Of a DNA stretch of 50,335 bases, positions 23,569 to 30,719 are shown piece after piece (within the stretch, counting starts at the first letter, position 1; each line of letters opens with the position of its first letter). The notes beneath the pieces were generated by a model. That model ran no database searches and had not been told where the DNA came from. It saw only the letters and a list, made by a program, of their open reading frames with translations. The translations under genes were made by a program, and so were the position numbers. Source of the stretch: Clostridium sp. CAG:768 (lineage in GTDB: Bacteria; Cyanobacteriota; Vampirovibrionia; Gastranaerophilales; Gastranaerophilaceae); contig FR899620.1 of NCBI GenBank assembly GCA_000437435.1, positions 1-50,335 on the forward strand, in the 5' to 3' direction.

Positions 23569-23775
23569 ATGCAAGAATTACAAGAACAAATCGGACAATC
23601 AGCAGGTCAAATTTACAATTATTTGAACAACAATGGAGAATCTACATTCTCAAAAATGAAAAAAGAATTAGATCTTAAAGGTAATTTTGCAGATTTAGGT
23701 CTTGGTTGGTTAGCTAGAGAAGACAAAGTTGAAATTTCTAAAAAAGGTGCTTCAGTTAGCGTAAGACTTAAATAG
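23569..23775 (+). CDS. small winged-helix protein (DUF2582-like)
   Basis: This is a 68-residue protein with the pattern IGQSAGQIYNYLNNNGES, FSKMKKELDL, LGLGWLAREDKVEI and a C-terminal wing VSVRLK. It matches the small winged helix-turn-helix family PF10771. It probably binds DNA; its target is unknown. GGAGG stands 6-7 bases before the ATG chosen; a longer frame lacks a ribosome binding site. It is monocistronic. Confidence 0.8.
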   Translation: MQELQEQIGQSAGQIYNYLNNNGESTFSKMKKELDLKGNFADLGLGWLAREDKVEISKKGASVSVRLK

Positions 23776-23797
23776 TTTTTGTAAAAAACATTAAAAA

Positions 23798-23824
23798 AAG
23801 GCATCTTTTTAGATGTCTTTTTTT
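23798..23824 (+). terminator. terminator of the winged-helix gene
   Basis: AAGGCATCT pairs with AGATGTCTT (one G-T pair), followed by a T-run. Confidence 0.85.
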
Positions 23825-23826
23825 AT

Positions 23827-23862
23827 GCAAAAAAAAAGCCTCCAAAAATTTTTAGAAGCTTT
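23827..23862 (-). terminator. orphan minus-strand terminator
   Basis: Arms 23835-23848 and 23849-23862 form a stem of mostly A-T pairs with two mismatches. On the minus strand an eight-base T-run follows. No minus-strand gene lies to its right for about 7 kb. Confidence 0.55.
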
Positions 23863-24095
23863 CGAAATCTTTTATGATTCCTCGTGTAAAAGGTTAGTAG
23901 GTAGAAAGTGTAGTAGGTAGTAGTGTAAAATTTATTAATTCGCTAATTGCGTTGTTTATCTCTTACATATTAATAAAGTATTTAAAAAGTATATAATTGC
24001 TCTATACTAAAAATATTTTAACAAAACTTTACATTTGTATGTTTATCTTTAATTTATACTGAATATTATTAATGAAATATAAATGGAGTGATTAG

Positions 24096-24575
24096 ATGAA
24101 AATTGCGATTTATCCTGGTAGTTTTGATCCAGTAACAAAAGGTCATTTAGATATTTTACATACAGCAGCTGAAATATTTGATAAAGTTATAATTGCAGTT
24201 GCAAGAAATCCTCAAAAACAAGGTTTTTTGCCTGTAGATGTAAGAGTTAAGTTAATAAAAGAAAGTGTAAAAGATTTATCAAATGTAGAAGTTGATTTTT
24301 TTGAGGGACTAACAATAAATTATGCCCGTCAAAAGGGTGCAACAGTTTTGATAAGGGGGTTGCGTGCGGTATCCGATTTTGAATATGAGATGCAGTTATC
24401 TCAAGCAAATAGTGCATTAGCCTGTGAAGTAAAGACCGTATTTTTGACAACAAAACCTAAATATAACTTTATATCCTCAAGTACAATTAAGGAAATTTAC
24501 TTGAATAAAGGGGATATTTCAAAGTTTGTGCCAGAACCTGTAAATGAATATTTACAAAATACTTCTAAATGTTAA
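24096..24575 (+). CDS. coaD: phosphopantetheine adenylyltransferase
   Basis: This is a 159-residue nucleotidyltransferase that converts 4'-phosphopantetheine to dephospho-CoA, the penultimate CoA step. YPGSFDPVTKGHLDIL contains the T/HxGH motif, and GLRAVSDFEYEMQ and FISSSTIKEI are conserved family blocks. GGAGTG lies 6 bases before the ATG. Together with panB and panC it makes this window a CoA-supply region, though on separate transcripts. Confidence 0.97.
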   Translation: MKIAIYPGSFDPVTKGHLDILHTAAEIFDKVIIAVARNPQKQGFLPVDVRVKLIKESVKDLSNVEVDFFEGLTINYARQKGATVLIRGLRAVSDFEYEMQLSQANSALACEVKTVFLTTKPKYNFISSSTIKEIYLNKGDISKFVPEPVNEYLQNTSKC

Positions 24576-24604
24576 AATATTTAGCTTTTTCCGTAACAAA
24601 TTAT

Positions 24605-24633
24605 TTGACAATTAATATACGCTTATGTAGAAT
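24605..24633 (+). promoter_or_regulatory. promoter of coiled-coil gene
   Basis: TTGACA (24605-24610), a 17-base spacer and TAGAAT (24628-24633) form a near-consensus promoter. Confidence 0.75.
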
Positions 24634-24659
24634 GTAATTAGAGTAAGAAAGGTATATGT

Positions 24660-25274
24660 GTGACAGCAATGCAACAGAATAATGGTGTATATGATTTATT
24701 AAAAATGTTAGAAATTTCTTTGGAGGAAGGTTTCCCTATTATCCCACGTAAATTTACGGTTGTTAAAACAAAAGAGATTGAAACATTAATAGATAGAATT
24801 TATGCTTCTCTTCCATTAGAAGTACAGGAAGCAAGAGCATTTTTAAGACGTAGAGAAGAACTTCAAGTAGAAGCTCAACAGAAAGCAGAAAAAATTGTTC
24901 AAGATGCTCAAGCTGAAGCTGATAGAAAGTTATCAGAAGCAGATTTTATAAAAGCCCTTGAAAGAGAAGGTGTAAGAATAAGAACTCAAGTTCAGCAAGA
25001 ATGCGAAGAAATTAAACGCAAAGCAATGGAAGAAGCTGACAATATCAGAGCTCAAGCTGTTGAAGAAGCAATGAAAACTAAAGAAGGTGCAGAACTATAT
25101 GCTGAACAAGTTTTAACAAATTTAGAGAAAAATTTGGCTCAACAACAACAAATTGTTAAAAATGGTCAAGTATATATGGAAAAATTGCGTACAGACTCAT
25201 TTGGAAGTTATGATATTCCAACATCTTACTCTGCAGATCGTGCGCAAGCAAATTCTGATTTTGTAATTAAATAA
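24660..25274 (+). CDS. coiled-coil protein downstream of coaD
   Basis: This 204-residue protein starts at GTG, because AGAAAGG lies 7 bases before it while the ATG three codons later is too far. The N-terminal part (about 1-55) has DLLKMLEISLEEGFPIIPRKFTVVKTKEIETLIDRIYASLP, like proteins found after coaD in Firmicutes and relatives that are annotated as ATPase or DivIVA-like. The rest (about 60-180) is a long Ala/Glu/Gln/Arg-rich coiled coil. It is probably structural, perhaps at the division site or membrane, but its function is unknown. The position after coaD is a conserved arrangement. Confidence 0.75.
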   Translation: MTAMQQNNGVYDLLKMLEISLEEGFPIIPRKFTVVKTKEIETLIDRIYASLPLEVQEARAFLRRREELQVEAQQKAEKIVQDAQAEADRKLSEADFIKALEREGVRIRTQVQQECEEIKRKAMEEADNIRAQAVEEAMKTKEGAELYAEQVLTNLEKNLAQQQQIVKNGQVYMEKLRTDSFGSYDIPTSYSADRAQANSDFVIK

Positions 25275-25297
25275 GTACAATATAGATAATTAACATG

Positions 25298-25329
25298 AAT
25301 CAGTCGGCTAGTTAAACCGACTGATTTTG
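25298..25329 (+). terminator. terminator of the coiled-coil gene
   Basis: AATCAGTCGG pairs with CCGACTGATT, with an 8-9-base loop and a short T-run. Confidence 0.88.
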
Positions 25330-25361
25330 TTATATTTGCTTATAGTTTTTTAACATATTGT

Positions 25362-25440
25362 TTGCAATTTATTTTGTTTGGTTTATTATGATAACATAAG
25401 CCGATTTAATTAGAATGTGAGTTGTATCACATTCTTTTTT
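25362..25440 (+). promoter_or_regulatory. promoter plus terminator-like attenuator before rpmG
   Basis: TTGCAA (25362-25367), a 16-base spacer and TATTAT (25384-25389; TATGAT at 25387 is an alternative) form a promoter. Only about 20 bases past the expected start comes a perfect 8-bp hairpin, GAATGTGA (25413-25420) with TCACATTC (25427-25434), followed by T6. This is a complete intrinsic terminator between promoter and rpmG, so the operon is likely controlled by attenuation. Confidence 0.65.
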
Positions 25441-25488
25441 AAAGAGGATTAAATTACTCAAGAAATAAGCAAAAAAGGAAAATAAAAA

Positions 25489-25656
25489 ATGGGTATCAAA
25501 GGAAAAAATGACAGAATGGTAGTTCTAGCATGTGAAGATTGCAAGGAAAGAAACTACACAACTACTAAAAACAAAAAAAATATTAAAGAAAGATTAGAAT
25601 TGAGCAAATATTGCCCAACATGTAAAAAACATACTAATCACAAAGAAACTAAGTAA
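25489..25656 (+). CDS. rpmG: ribosomal protein L33
   Basis: This is a 55-residue zinc-ribbon type L33 of the large subunit: Cys15 and Cys18 (LACEDCKERNY), then the second pair CPTC near 42-45. MGIKGKNDRMVVLACEDC matches the cyanobacterial/Gram-positive form. AAAAAAGG precedes the ATG. It is the first gene of the rpmG, tRNA-Trp, secE, nusG, rplK, rplA operon, a common bacterial order. Confidence 0.95.
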   Translation: MGIKGKNDRMVVLACEDCKERNYTTTKNKKNIKERLELSKYCPTCKKHTNHKETK

Positions 25657-25660
25657 AAAG

Positions 25661-25728
25661 GAACGGAAGTTCGGAGGTCAAGAGATAAAGTATATTATGA
25701 ACATTCTCTTGTCTCCGGAAAACTGTTC
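25661..25728 (+). promoter_or_regulatory. long RNA hairpin between rpmG and tRNA-Trp
   Basis: CGGAGGTCAAGAGA (25672-25685) pairs with TCTCTTGTCTCCG (25705-25717) with one bulge, and outer GAAC/GTTC and AAGTT/AACT pairs extend it. No T-run follows. It is probably a processing or stability element that separates the rpmG mRNA from the tRNA precursor. Confidence 0.55.
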
Positions 25729-25738
25729 TTCTAATTGA

Positions 25739-25811
25739 GCGTCCTTAGTTCAGTTGGTAGAACGTCGGTCTCCAAAACCGGATGTCGAGGGTTCGAGTCC
25801 TTCAGGGCGCG
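25739..25811 (+). tRNA. tRNA-Trp (CCA)
   Basis: This is a 73-base gene. The acceptor stem is GCGTCCT with AGGGCGC (one T-G pair), discriminator G. The anticodon stem TCGGT/ACCGG encloses CTCCAAA, anticodon CCA. The T-arm is GAGGGTTCGAGTCCTTC. The 3' CCA is not encoded. It lies inside the rpmG-secE operon. Confidence 0.95.
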
Positions 25812-25841
25812 ATTTTAATTATAAAACGTAAGGAAACAAAT

Positions 25842-26066
25842 ATGATAGGTGCAGAAAATCAAACACCAGCATGGTTAGAAAAATCAACAAATTCAATAAG
25901 AACATACTTCAGAGGTGTAAGAACTGAATGGGGTAAAATTAGTTGGCCTGAACGTCGTCAGGTGATAGCTGAAACTGTTTTTGTTGTAGCTATTGTTTTT
26001 GTTTTTACCGTTGCAGTTTATTTAATGGATATAATTTTTAAAGGTTTACTCGGACTAATAAAATAG
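25842..26066 (+). CDS. secE: preprotein translocase subunit SecE
   Basis: This is a 74-residue protein with a cytosolic amphipathic part (STNSIRTYFRGVRTEWGKISWPERRQV, the conserved 'E-x-x-K-x-x-W-P' region) and one membrane helix (about 48-68). It is the clamp of the SecYEG channel. AAGGA precedes the ATG. The open frame extends back through the tRNA but that part is not coding. Confidence 0.96.
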   Translation: MIGAENQTPAWLEKSTNSIRTYFRGVRTEWGKISWPERRQVIAETVFVVAIVFVFTVAVYLMDIIFKGLLGLIK

Positions 26067-26095
26067 TTCCTGTATACAAGATTAAAAGGTGGCTT

Positions 26096-26722
26096 ATGAC
26101 TGAAAAAGAAAAATCTATGAAAGAACAGTTAGACGAAGACAAAGCCCAAGAAGCTTTGGAAGCGCAAGCTGAAAATGAAGCTAAAGAAGCTAAGAAAAAC
26201 CAAAAACGCTGGTATATAGTTCATACATATTCAGGTTATGAAAATAAAGTAAAAGTTAACCTTGAAAAACGTATTGAATACATGAATATGGGAGATAAAA
26301 TCTTTAGAATTGAAGTTCCTCAAAAAACTGTTACCCAAATGAAAGGTGGTAAAAAACAAGAACGTGAAGAAAAGATTTTCCCAGGATATGTTCTAGTTGA
26401 AATGATTATGGATGAAGACAGCTGGTATGTAGTAAGACACACATCAGGTGTTACAAAATTTGTAGGTTCAGCTAAAAAGCCTATCCCTGCACGTGATAGT
26501 GAAATTAAAAAGATTATTAACCGCTCATCTTCAACTTCTCAAAAAATTGAACTTGATGTTAAAGCTGGTGATAAAGTTAGAATTACATCTGGACCATTCG
26601 CAGACTTTATCGCTGATATTATCGAAGTTTACCCAGATAAATCAAAACTTCGTGCAAATGTTTCAATCTTCGGACGTGAAACTCCTGTTGAATTAGAATA
26701 TAAGCAAATTAACAAGCTGTAA
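26096..26722 (+). CDS. nusG: transcription termination/antitermination factor NusG
   Basis: This is a 208-residue protein. A charged N-terminal extension (about 1-35) precedes the NGN domain (KRWYIVHTYSGYENKV, FPGYVLVEM, YVVRHTSGVTKFVG). The C-terminal KOW domain is AGDKVRITSGPFADFIADI...RANVSIFGRETPVELEYKQI. It binds RNA polymerase and links it to Rho or ribosomes. AGGTGG precedes the ATG. A partial repeat of its last codons occurs about 60 bases downstream. Confidence 0.97.
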   Translation: MTEKEKSMKEQLDEDKAQEALEAQAENEAKEAKKNQKRWYIVHTYSGYENKVKVNLEKRIEYMNMGDKIFRIEVPQKTVTQMKGGKKQEREEKIFPGYVLVEMIMDEDSWYVVRHTSGVTKFVGSAKKPIPARDSEIKKIINRSSSTSQKIELDVKAGDKVRITSGPFADFIADIIEVYPDKSKLRANVSIFGRETPVELEYKQINKL

Positions 26723-26777
26723 TCAAAACTTGTTAAAGATGTCTACGTGCGTAGCACGAATATAAGCAGATTAACAA
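26696..26777 (+). repeat. imperfect direct repeat of the nusG 3' end
   Basis: GAATATAAGCAAATTAACAA (about 26696-26715) recurs with one change at about 26758-26777, downstream of the nusG stop. It looks like a small tandem duplication. Between the copies is a short self-complementary GTGC-GTA-GCAC. Confidence 0.7.
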
Positions 26778-26798
26778 ATTATAATAATTAGTACAAAA

Positions 26799-26857
26799 GA
26801 TGTGGAAGGACCCTCCCCTAGAAAAGAGTAAAGGCGTGGAGACCGTTAGTACCACAA
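26799..26857 (+). promoter_or_regulatory. candidate L1-binding site before rplK
   Basis: TGTGG (26801-26805) pairs with CCACA (26852-26856), with AAGGAC next to the 5' arm and GTTAGTA before the 3' arm. In 23S rRNA the L1 site has GGTGGGAGGC opposite AAATACCACC, a similar arrangement. A related element precedes rplA. Feedback repression by L1 is the expected role. Confidence 0.5.
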
Positions 26858-26869
26858 AAGGAGAAAAAA

Positions 26870-27298
26870 ATGGCTAAAAAAGTAGTAGGAAAAATCAAGC
26901 TTCAAATCGAAGCAGGAAAAGCAAATCCATCACCACCAGTTGGTCCTGCATTAGGTCAACATGGTGTTAACATCATGGATTTCTGTAAGCAATTCAATGC
27001 TAAAACAGAATCTCAAGCTGGATATATTATTCCGGTAGTAATTGATGTATACGAAGATAGAAGTTTTTCATTCATCGTAAAATCACCACCGGCACCTGTA
27101 CTTATTAAGAAAGCATTAAACCTTCCAAAAGGTTCAGCAGTTCCTAATAAAGACAAAGTTGGTGAAATTACTCAAGCACAACTTGAAGAAATCGCTAAAA
27201 TTAAAATGAATGACTTAAATGCAACAACTATGGAAGCTGCAGTAAACATGATTAAAGGTTCTTGCAGAGCTATGGGTGTTACAGTTAAAGAAGGTTAG
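26870..27298 (+). CDS. rplK: ribosomal protein L11
   Basis: This is a 142-residue protein of normal length. It has the N-terminal domain KLQIEAGKANPSPPVGPALGQHGVNIMDFCKQFN and the C-terminal rRNA-binding domain ending GSCRAMGVTVKEG. It binds the GTPase-centre RNA. AAAGGAG precedes the ATG. It is followed directly by rplA. Confidence 0.98.
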   Translation: MAKKVVGKIKLQIEAGKANPSPPVGPALGQHGVNIMDFCKQFNAKTESQAGYIIPVVIDVYEDRSFSFIVKSPPAPVLIKKALNLPKGSAVPNKDKVGEITQAQLEEIAKIKMNDLNATTMEAAVNMIKGSCRAMGVTVKEG

Positions 27299-27330
27299 AT
27301 GGAAGGACGAAATGTCCGTTATTACCACGA
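27298..27330 (+). promoter_or_regulatory. second L1-site-like element before rplA
   Basis: TGG (27300-27302) and CCA (27325-27327) enclose AAGGAC and the hairpin GGAC/GTCC (27305-27317). The layout GATGG-AAGGAC ... TTACCAC matches the element before rplK. It begins at the rplK stop codon. Confidence 0.45.
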
Positions 27331-27344
27331 AAGGAATTTAAAAA

Positions 27345-28070
27345 ATGTCAAAATTAACTAAAAAACAAAAGAAAATGCAGGAAATGTTGGAAGGTTTTAC
27401 ACAACCAGCTACTGCAGTAGATACAATTAAAAAATTAAAAGAAATTTCAAAAGAAGTTTCAAAATTTAACGAAACAGTAGAATGCCACATGAGATTAGGT
27501 ATTGATGTTCGTCAAGCAGATCAACAAATCAGATCAACAGTTGTATTACCTGCAGGTCTAGGTAAAACTGTTAAAGTTTGTGTAATCGCAAAAGGGCCTA
27601 AAGCTACAGAAGCTAAAGAAGCTGGAGCTGATTACGCAGGAGCTGAAGAAATTATTGATAAAATTTCTGGCGGTTGGTTTGATTTCGATACATTAATTGC
27701 AACTCCTGATTGTATGGGTATGTTGGGTAAATTAGGTCGTGTTTTAGGACCTAAAGGTTTAATGCCAAACCCAAAAACTGGAACAGTTACAATGGATGTA
27801 GCTAAAGCTGTTAAAGATGCTAAAGCTGGTAAAGTTGAATACAGAGCTGACAAACAAGGTATGATTCACTGCCCTGTTGGTAAAATTGAATTCAGCGAAG
27901 AAGACTTGCTTAAAAACTACGCAACTCTTGCAGATGCAGTATTGAGAGCAAAACCAGCTTCTGCAAAAGGAACATTTGTTAAATCAGTATACCTTTCAAC
28001 AACAATGGGACCTGGTATCAAATTAGACCCTAAAAACTTTGCAGCAGAAGTTAAAGAATTAATGGCATAA
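27345..28070 (+). CDS. rplA: ribosomal protein L1
   Basis: This is a 241-residue protein of the L1 stalk. Conserved segments are RQADQQIRSTVVLPAGLGK, DTLIATPDCMGMLGKLGRVLGPKGLMPNPKTGTVT and GKVEYRADKQGMIHCPVGK. It probably also represses its own operon by binding the leader elements. It is the last gene of the operon, followed by a terminator. Confidence 0.98.
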   Translation: MSKLTKKQKKMQEMLEGFTQPATAVDTIKKLKEISKEVSKFNETVECHMRLGIDVRQADQQIRSTVVLPAGLGKTVKVCVIAKGPKATEAKEAGADYAGAEEIIDKISGGWFDFDTLIATPDCMGMLGKLGRVLGPKGLMPNPKTGTVTMDVAKAVKDAKAGKVEYRADKQGMIHCPVGKIEFSEEDLLKNYATLADAVLRAKPASAKGTFVKSVYLSTTMGPGIKLDPKNFAAEVKELMA

Positions 28071-28083
28071 GCTATTTAAAATA

Positions 28084-28117
28084 AAAAAGCTCCTCTTTTC
28101 TAAGAGGGGCTTTTTTA
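28084..28117 (+). terminator. terminator of the rplKA operon
   Basis: AAAAGCTCCTCTT pairs with AAGAGGGGCTTTT (one G-T), followed by a T-run. Confidence 0.93.
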
Positions 28118-28155
28118 TTTTAGAATATCGTTTGTATATTAATGTAATCAGAGTC

Positions 28156-28184
28156 TTGTATTTGTATTATATTTTGCATATAAT
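28156..28184 (+). promoter_or_regulatory. promoter of kdsA, leaderless
   Basis: TTGTAT (28156-28161), 17 bases and TATAAT (28179-28184) are followed by 6 bases and the ATG at 28191. No ribosome binding site is possible. Confidence 0.75.
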
Positions 28185-28190
28185 TTAGTT

Positions 28191-29012
28191 ATGGATATGA
28201 AAACTATTAAATTGAGAGACTTTGAAATAGGCGGTGATAAGCTTACAATCATCGCTGGTCCTTGTGCAGCAGAAAGCCAAGAAATTCTTGATGAAACTGC
28301 AAAAGGTTTGAAAGAAATTACAAAAAAATTAGGTATTAATTTTATATTTAAATCATCATTTGATAAGGCTAACAGATCTTCTATATATTCATATAGAGGC
28401 CCTGGGCTTGATAAGGGATTAGAAATGCTACAGTCTGTAAAGGATAAATTTGATATTCCTATTGTGACAGATATTCATACTCCTGATCAAGCTGAACCTG
28501 TAAGTATGGTTGCAGATATTTTACAAATTCCTGCATTTTTATGTCGTCAGACTGATTTGTTAGTAGCTGCTGCAAATACTGGAAAAATTGTAAATGTGAA
28601 AAAAGGACAATTTTTAGCCCCTGAACAAATGAGTAATATAGTTAAAAAATTAGAAGAATGTAAAAATAATCAAATATTATTGACTGAGAGAGGTTCTTCT
28701 TTTGGTTATAATAATTTAGTTGTTGATTATAGAGGAATACCTATTATGCAATCATTTGGGTATCCTGTTGTATTTGATGCTACTCATAGCGTTCAGTTGC
28801 CAGGTGCTAATGGTACTTCATCTGGCGGTGATAGAAGATATGTTCCAGTTTTAGCAAAAGCAGCGGTTGCTGCTGGAGTTAATGCTTTATTCTTTGAAGT
28901 TCATCCTGATCCAGAAAATGCAAAATCCGATGGGCCAAATATGATTCCATTAGACAAGGCAGAAGATGTATTTAGCATATGTAAAGAAATTTTTGAACTT
29001 GTAAGAAAATAG
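28191..29012 (+). CDS. kdsA: 3-deoxy-D-manno-octulosonate 8-phosphate synthase
   Basis: This is a 273-residue DAHP-synthase-fold enzyme that condenses PEP with arabinose-5-phosphate, committing to Kdo for LPS. TIIAGPCAAES (residues 19-29) contains Cys25, which marks the metal-dependent class. KSSFDKANRSS, GPGLDKGLEML, TDIHTPDQ and FDATHSVQLPG are family blocks. It implies an outer membrane with Kdo. A leaderless-type promoter lies directly before the ATG. The next gene begins 12 bases after its stop. Confidence 0.96.
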   Translation: MDMKTIKLRDFEIGGDKLTIIAGPCAAESQEILDETAKGLKEITKKLGINFIFKSSFDKANRSSIYSYRGPGLDKGLEMLQSVKDKFDIPIVTDIHTPDQAEPVSMVADILQIPAFLCRQTDLLVAAANTGKIVNVKKGQFLAPEQMSNIVKKLEECKNNQILLTERGSSFGYNNLVVDYRGIPIMQSFGYPVVFDATHSVQLPGANGTSSGGDRRYVPVLAKAAVAAGVNALFFEVHPDPENAKSDGPNMIPLDKAEDVFSICKEIFELVRK

Positions 29013-29024
29013 AGTTGTAGTCGA

Positions 29025-29648
29025 ATGGGAATTAAAATAAAACAATTTATAGCAGGTCAGTTAGAAAATAATATGTATCTTGTCATGGATGAAGATACTA
29101 AAAAAGCTGTATTAATTGATGCTACAGAGTTAATCCCAGAAATTACAGATACAGTTAAACAATTAGGTGCAGATGTTCAATATATTTTGCTGACTCATGG
29201 TCATTTTGACCATATTATGGGACTTAATGCATTGAAAAAAGAATTGAATGCTGAGGCTTTAATTTGCAAAGATGATCTTGTAATTTCTGATAATATCAAT
29301 GAGTTTACAAGACTTTTTAATTGGCCAGATAGTGTTCCGCCTGTTTATGAAAAATATATTAAAGACGGAGATATTATTCCTGTTGGAAATATGAATATAA
29401 AAGTTATTCATACACCAGGGCATACAGAAGGTGGTGTCTGTTATTTAATCGAAGATAATTTATTCTCTGGTGATACTTTGTTCAGAGGAAGTGTTGGAAG
29501 AACTGATTTATTTGGCGGTAATTTTTCAAAACTTTCTGATAGTATTAAAAATAAATTGTTTAAACTTGATAATGATATTAAAGTTTTTCCGGGGCATGGT
29601 CCTATGACTACTATAGGATACGAAAAAAAATATAATGAAATATTATAA
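29025..29648 (+). CDS. MBL-fold metallo-hydrolase (glyoxalase II-like)
   Basis: This is a 207-residue hydrolase with the metallo-beta-lactamase fold: LLTHGHFDHIMG (the H-x-H-x-D-H motif), HTPGHTEGG, FSGDTLF and FPGHGPMT. The length and residues fit small glyoxalase II-related proteins that hydrolyse thioesters, but the substrate cannot be told from sequence. It lies between kdsA and pheS in one operon. Confidence 0.88.
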   Translation: MGIKIKQFIAGQLENNMYLVMDEDTKKAVLIDATELIPEITDTVKQLGADVQYILLTHGHFDHIMGLNALKKELNAEALICKDDLVISDNINEFTRLFNWPDSVPPVYEKYIKDGDIIPVGNMNIKVIHTPGHTEGGVCYLIEDNLFSGDTLFRGSVGRTDLFGGNFSKLSDSIKNKLFKLDNDIKVFPGHGPMTTIGYEKKYNEIL

Positions 29649-29680
29649 AGTCATTAAATGACAATATGAGGACATAACAA

Positions 29681-30715
29681 ATGAAAGAACAATTAGAAAA
29701 AATATATGCTTGTGCAACTGAAGATTTATCAAAAGCTTCATCTATTGCTAATATTGAAGAAATTAGAGGTAAATATTTAAGCCGTAAAGGGGAATTTAAT
29801 GAGATTAAGAAAAATCTTAAAAACCTTTCAGATGAAGATAAAAGAGTGGTAGGAGCACTTGCAAATGAGATTACTCAAAAGTTGGAAAATGCTTTAAAGG
29901 ATAAGCATAATGAATTTTATAAAAAAGAATTAAATGAAAAGTTGATGAAAGAAAGAATTGATGTTACTTTGCCAGGTAAGTTCACTCCTCAAGGAAGAGT
30001 ACATCTTTTAACATCTACTACAAATGAAATTGTTCAAATTTTCCAAAGTTTGGGATTTTCTGTTGTTCCTCAGGAAAACTCTCCCGAAGTTGAAACTGAG
30101 TATTATAACTTTGATGCTTTAAATGTTCCAAAAGATCACCCTGCACGTGATGTTCAGGATACTTTCTATACCGAAATAGCTAAAAATGTTGTATTAAGAA
30201 GTCAGACTTCTGGTGCACAAATTCATGCTATGGAAGGTAAAAATCCTCCTATCAGAGTTATTTCTCCTGGTAGAGTTTATAGAAATGAGAATATTAATGC
30301 CCGCAAAAATAATTTGTTCCACCAAATTGAAGGTTTGTATGTGGATAAAGATATAACTTTCGGTGATTTAAAAGGTGTTTTGAATGAATTTATTCGAGTA
30401 TACTTTGGAACAAGCCGTCCTACAAGATTTAGAAGCAGCTTTTTCCCATTTACAGAACCATCAGCAGAAGTTGATGTTCAATGTATTATGTGCGAAGGTA
30501 AAGGATGCAGAACATGTTCAGGAACAGGCTGGTTAGAAATCCTTGGTTGTGGAATGGTTGACCCTAACGTATTAAAAGGTGTAGGAATTGATCCAGATGT
30601 ATATTCAGGCTTTGCATTTGGTATGGGCGTAGAAAGACTTGCAATGTTAAAATATGCAGTTGATGATATTCGCCTATTCTTTAATAATGATGAAAGATTT
30701 TTAAAACAATTCTAA
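29681..30715 (+). CDS. pheS: phenylalanyl-tRNA synthetase alpha subunit
   Basis: This is a 344-residue class II synthetase subunit. It has an N-terminal coiled coil for tRNA (about 1-85), then HPARDVQDTFY (motif 1 area), RVYRNENINARKN...FHQIEGLYVD (motif 2) and SAEVDVQC and FAFGMGVERLAMLKY (motif 3). A four-Cys segment, CIMCEGKGCRTCSGTGW, is seen in some pheS proteins. GAGG precedes the ATG. pheT is not next to it, so the two subunit genes are separated in this genome. Confidence 0.97.
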   Translation: MKEQLEKIYACATEDLSKASSIANIEEIRGKYLSRKGEFNEIKKNLKNLSDEDKRVVGALANEITQKLENALKDKHNEFYKKELNEKLMKERIDVTLPGKFTPQGRVHLLTSTTNEIVQIFQSLGFSVVPQENSPEVETEYYNFDALNVPKDHPARDVQDTFYTEIAKNVVLRSQTSGAQIHAMEGKNPPIRVISPGRVYRNENINARKNNLFHQIEGLYVDKDITFGDLKGVLNEFIRVYFGTSRPTRFRSSFFPFTEPSAEVDVQCIMCEGKGCRTCSGTGWLEILGCGMVDPNVLKGVGIDPDVYSGFAFGMGVERLAMLKYAVDDIRLFFNNDERFLKQF

Positions 30716-30719
30716 AAAT

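Larger units (their letters stand above)
23776..24095. other. gene-free stretch with two terminators and short repeats
   Basis: This 320-base region holds the two terminators listed separately, then two direct copies of TAGTAGGTAG at about 23896-23922, and the AT-rich coaD promoter region. No protein gene is seen. The minus-strand terminator has no gene to serve, so a small RNA transcribed leftward from about 24000-24050 is possible. Confidence 0.45.

Noticed and set aside
23896..23922. TAGTAGGTAG copies as a CRISPR or iteron array.
   Set aside because: Only two copies plus a partial; too short and irregular.
25782..25841. SecE extended at its N-terminus through tRNA-Trp.
   Set aside because: The extension is tRNA sequence; the ATG at 25842 has an RBS and matches family length.
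26749..26760. GTGCGTAGCACG shared between the nusG-rplK spacer and the leader at 5826 as a mobile repeat.
   Set aside because: Only 11-12 bases of a self-complementary sequence; no further similarity around it.
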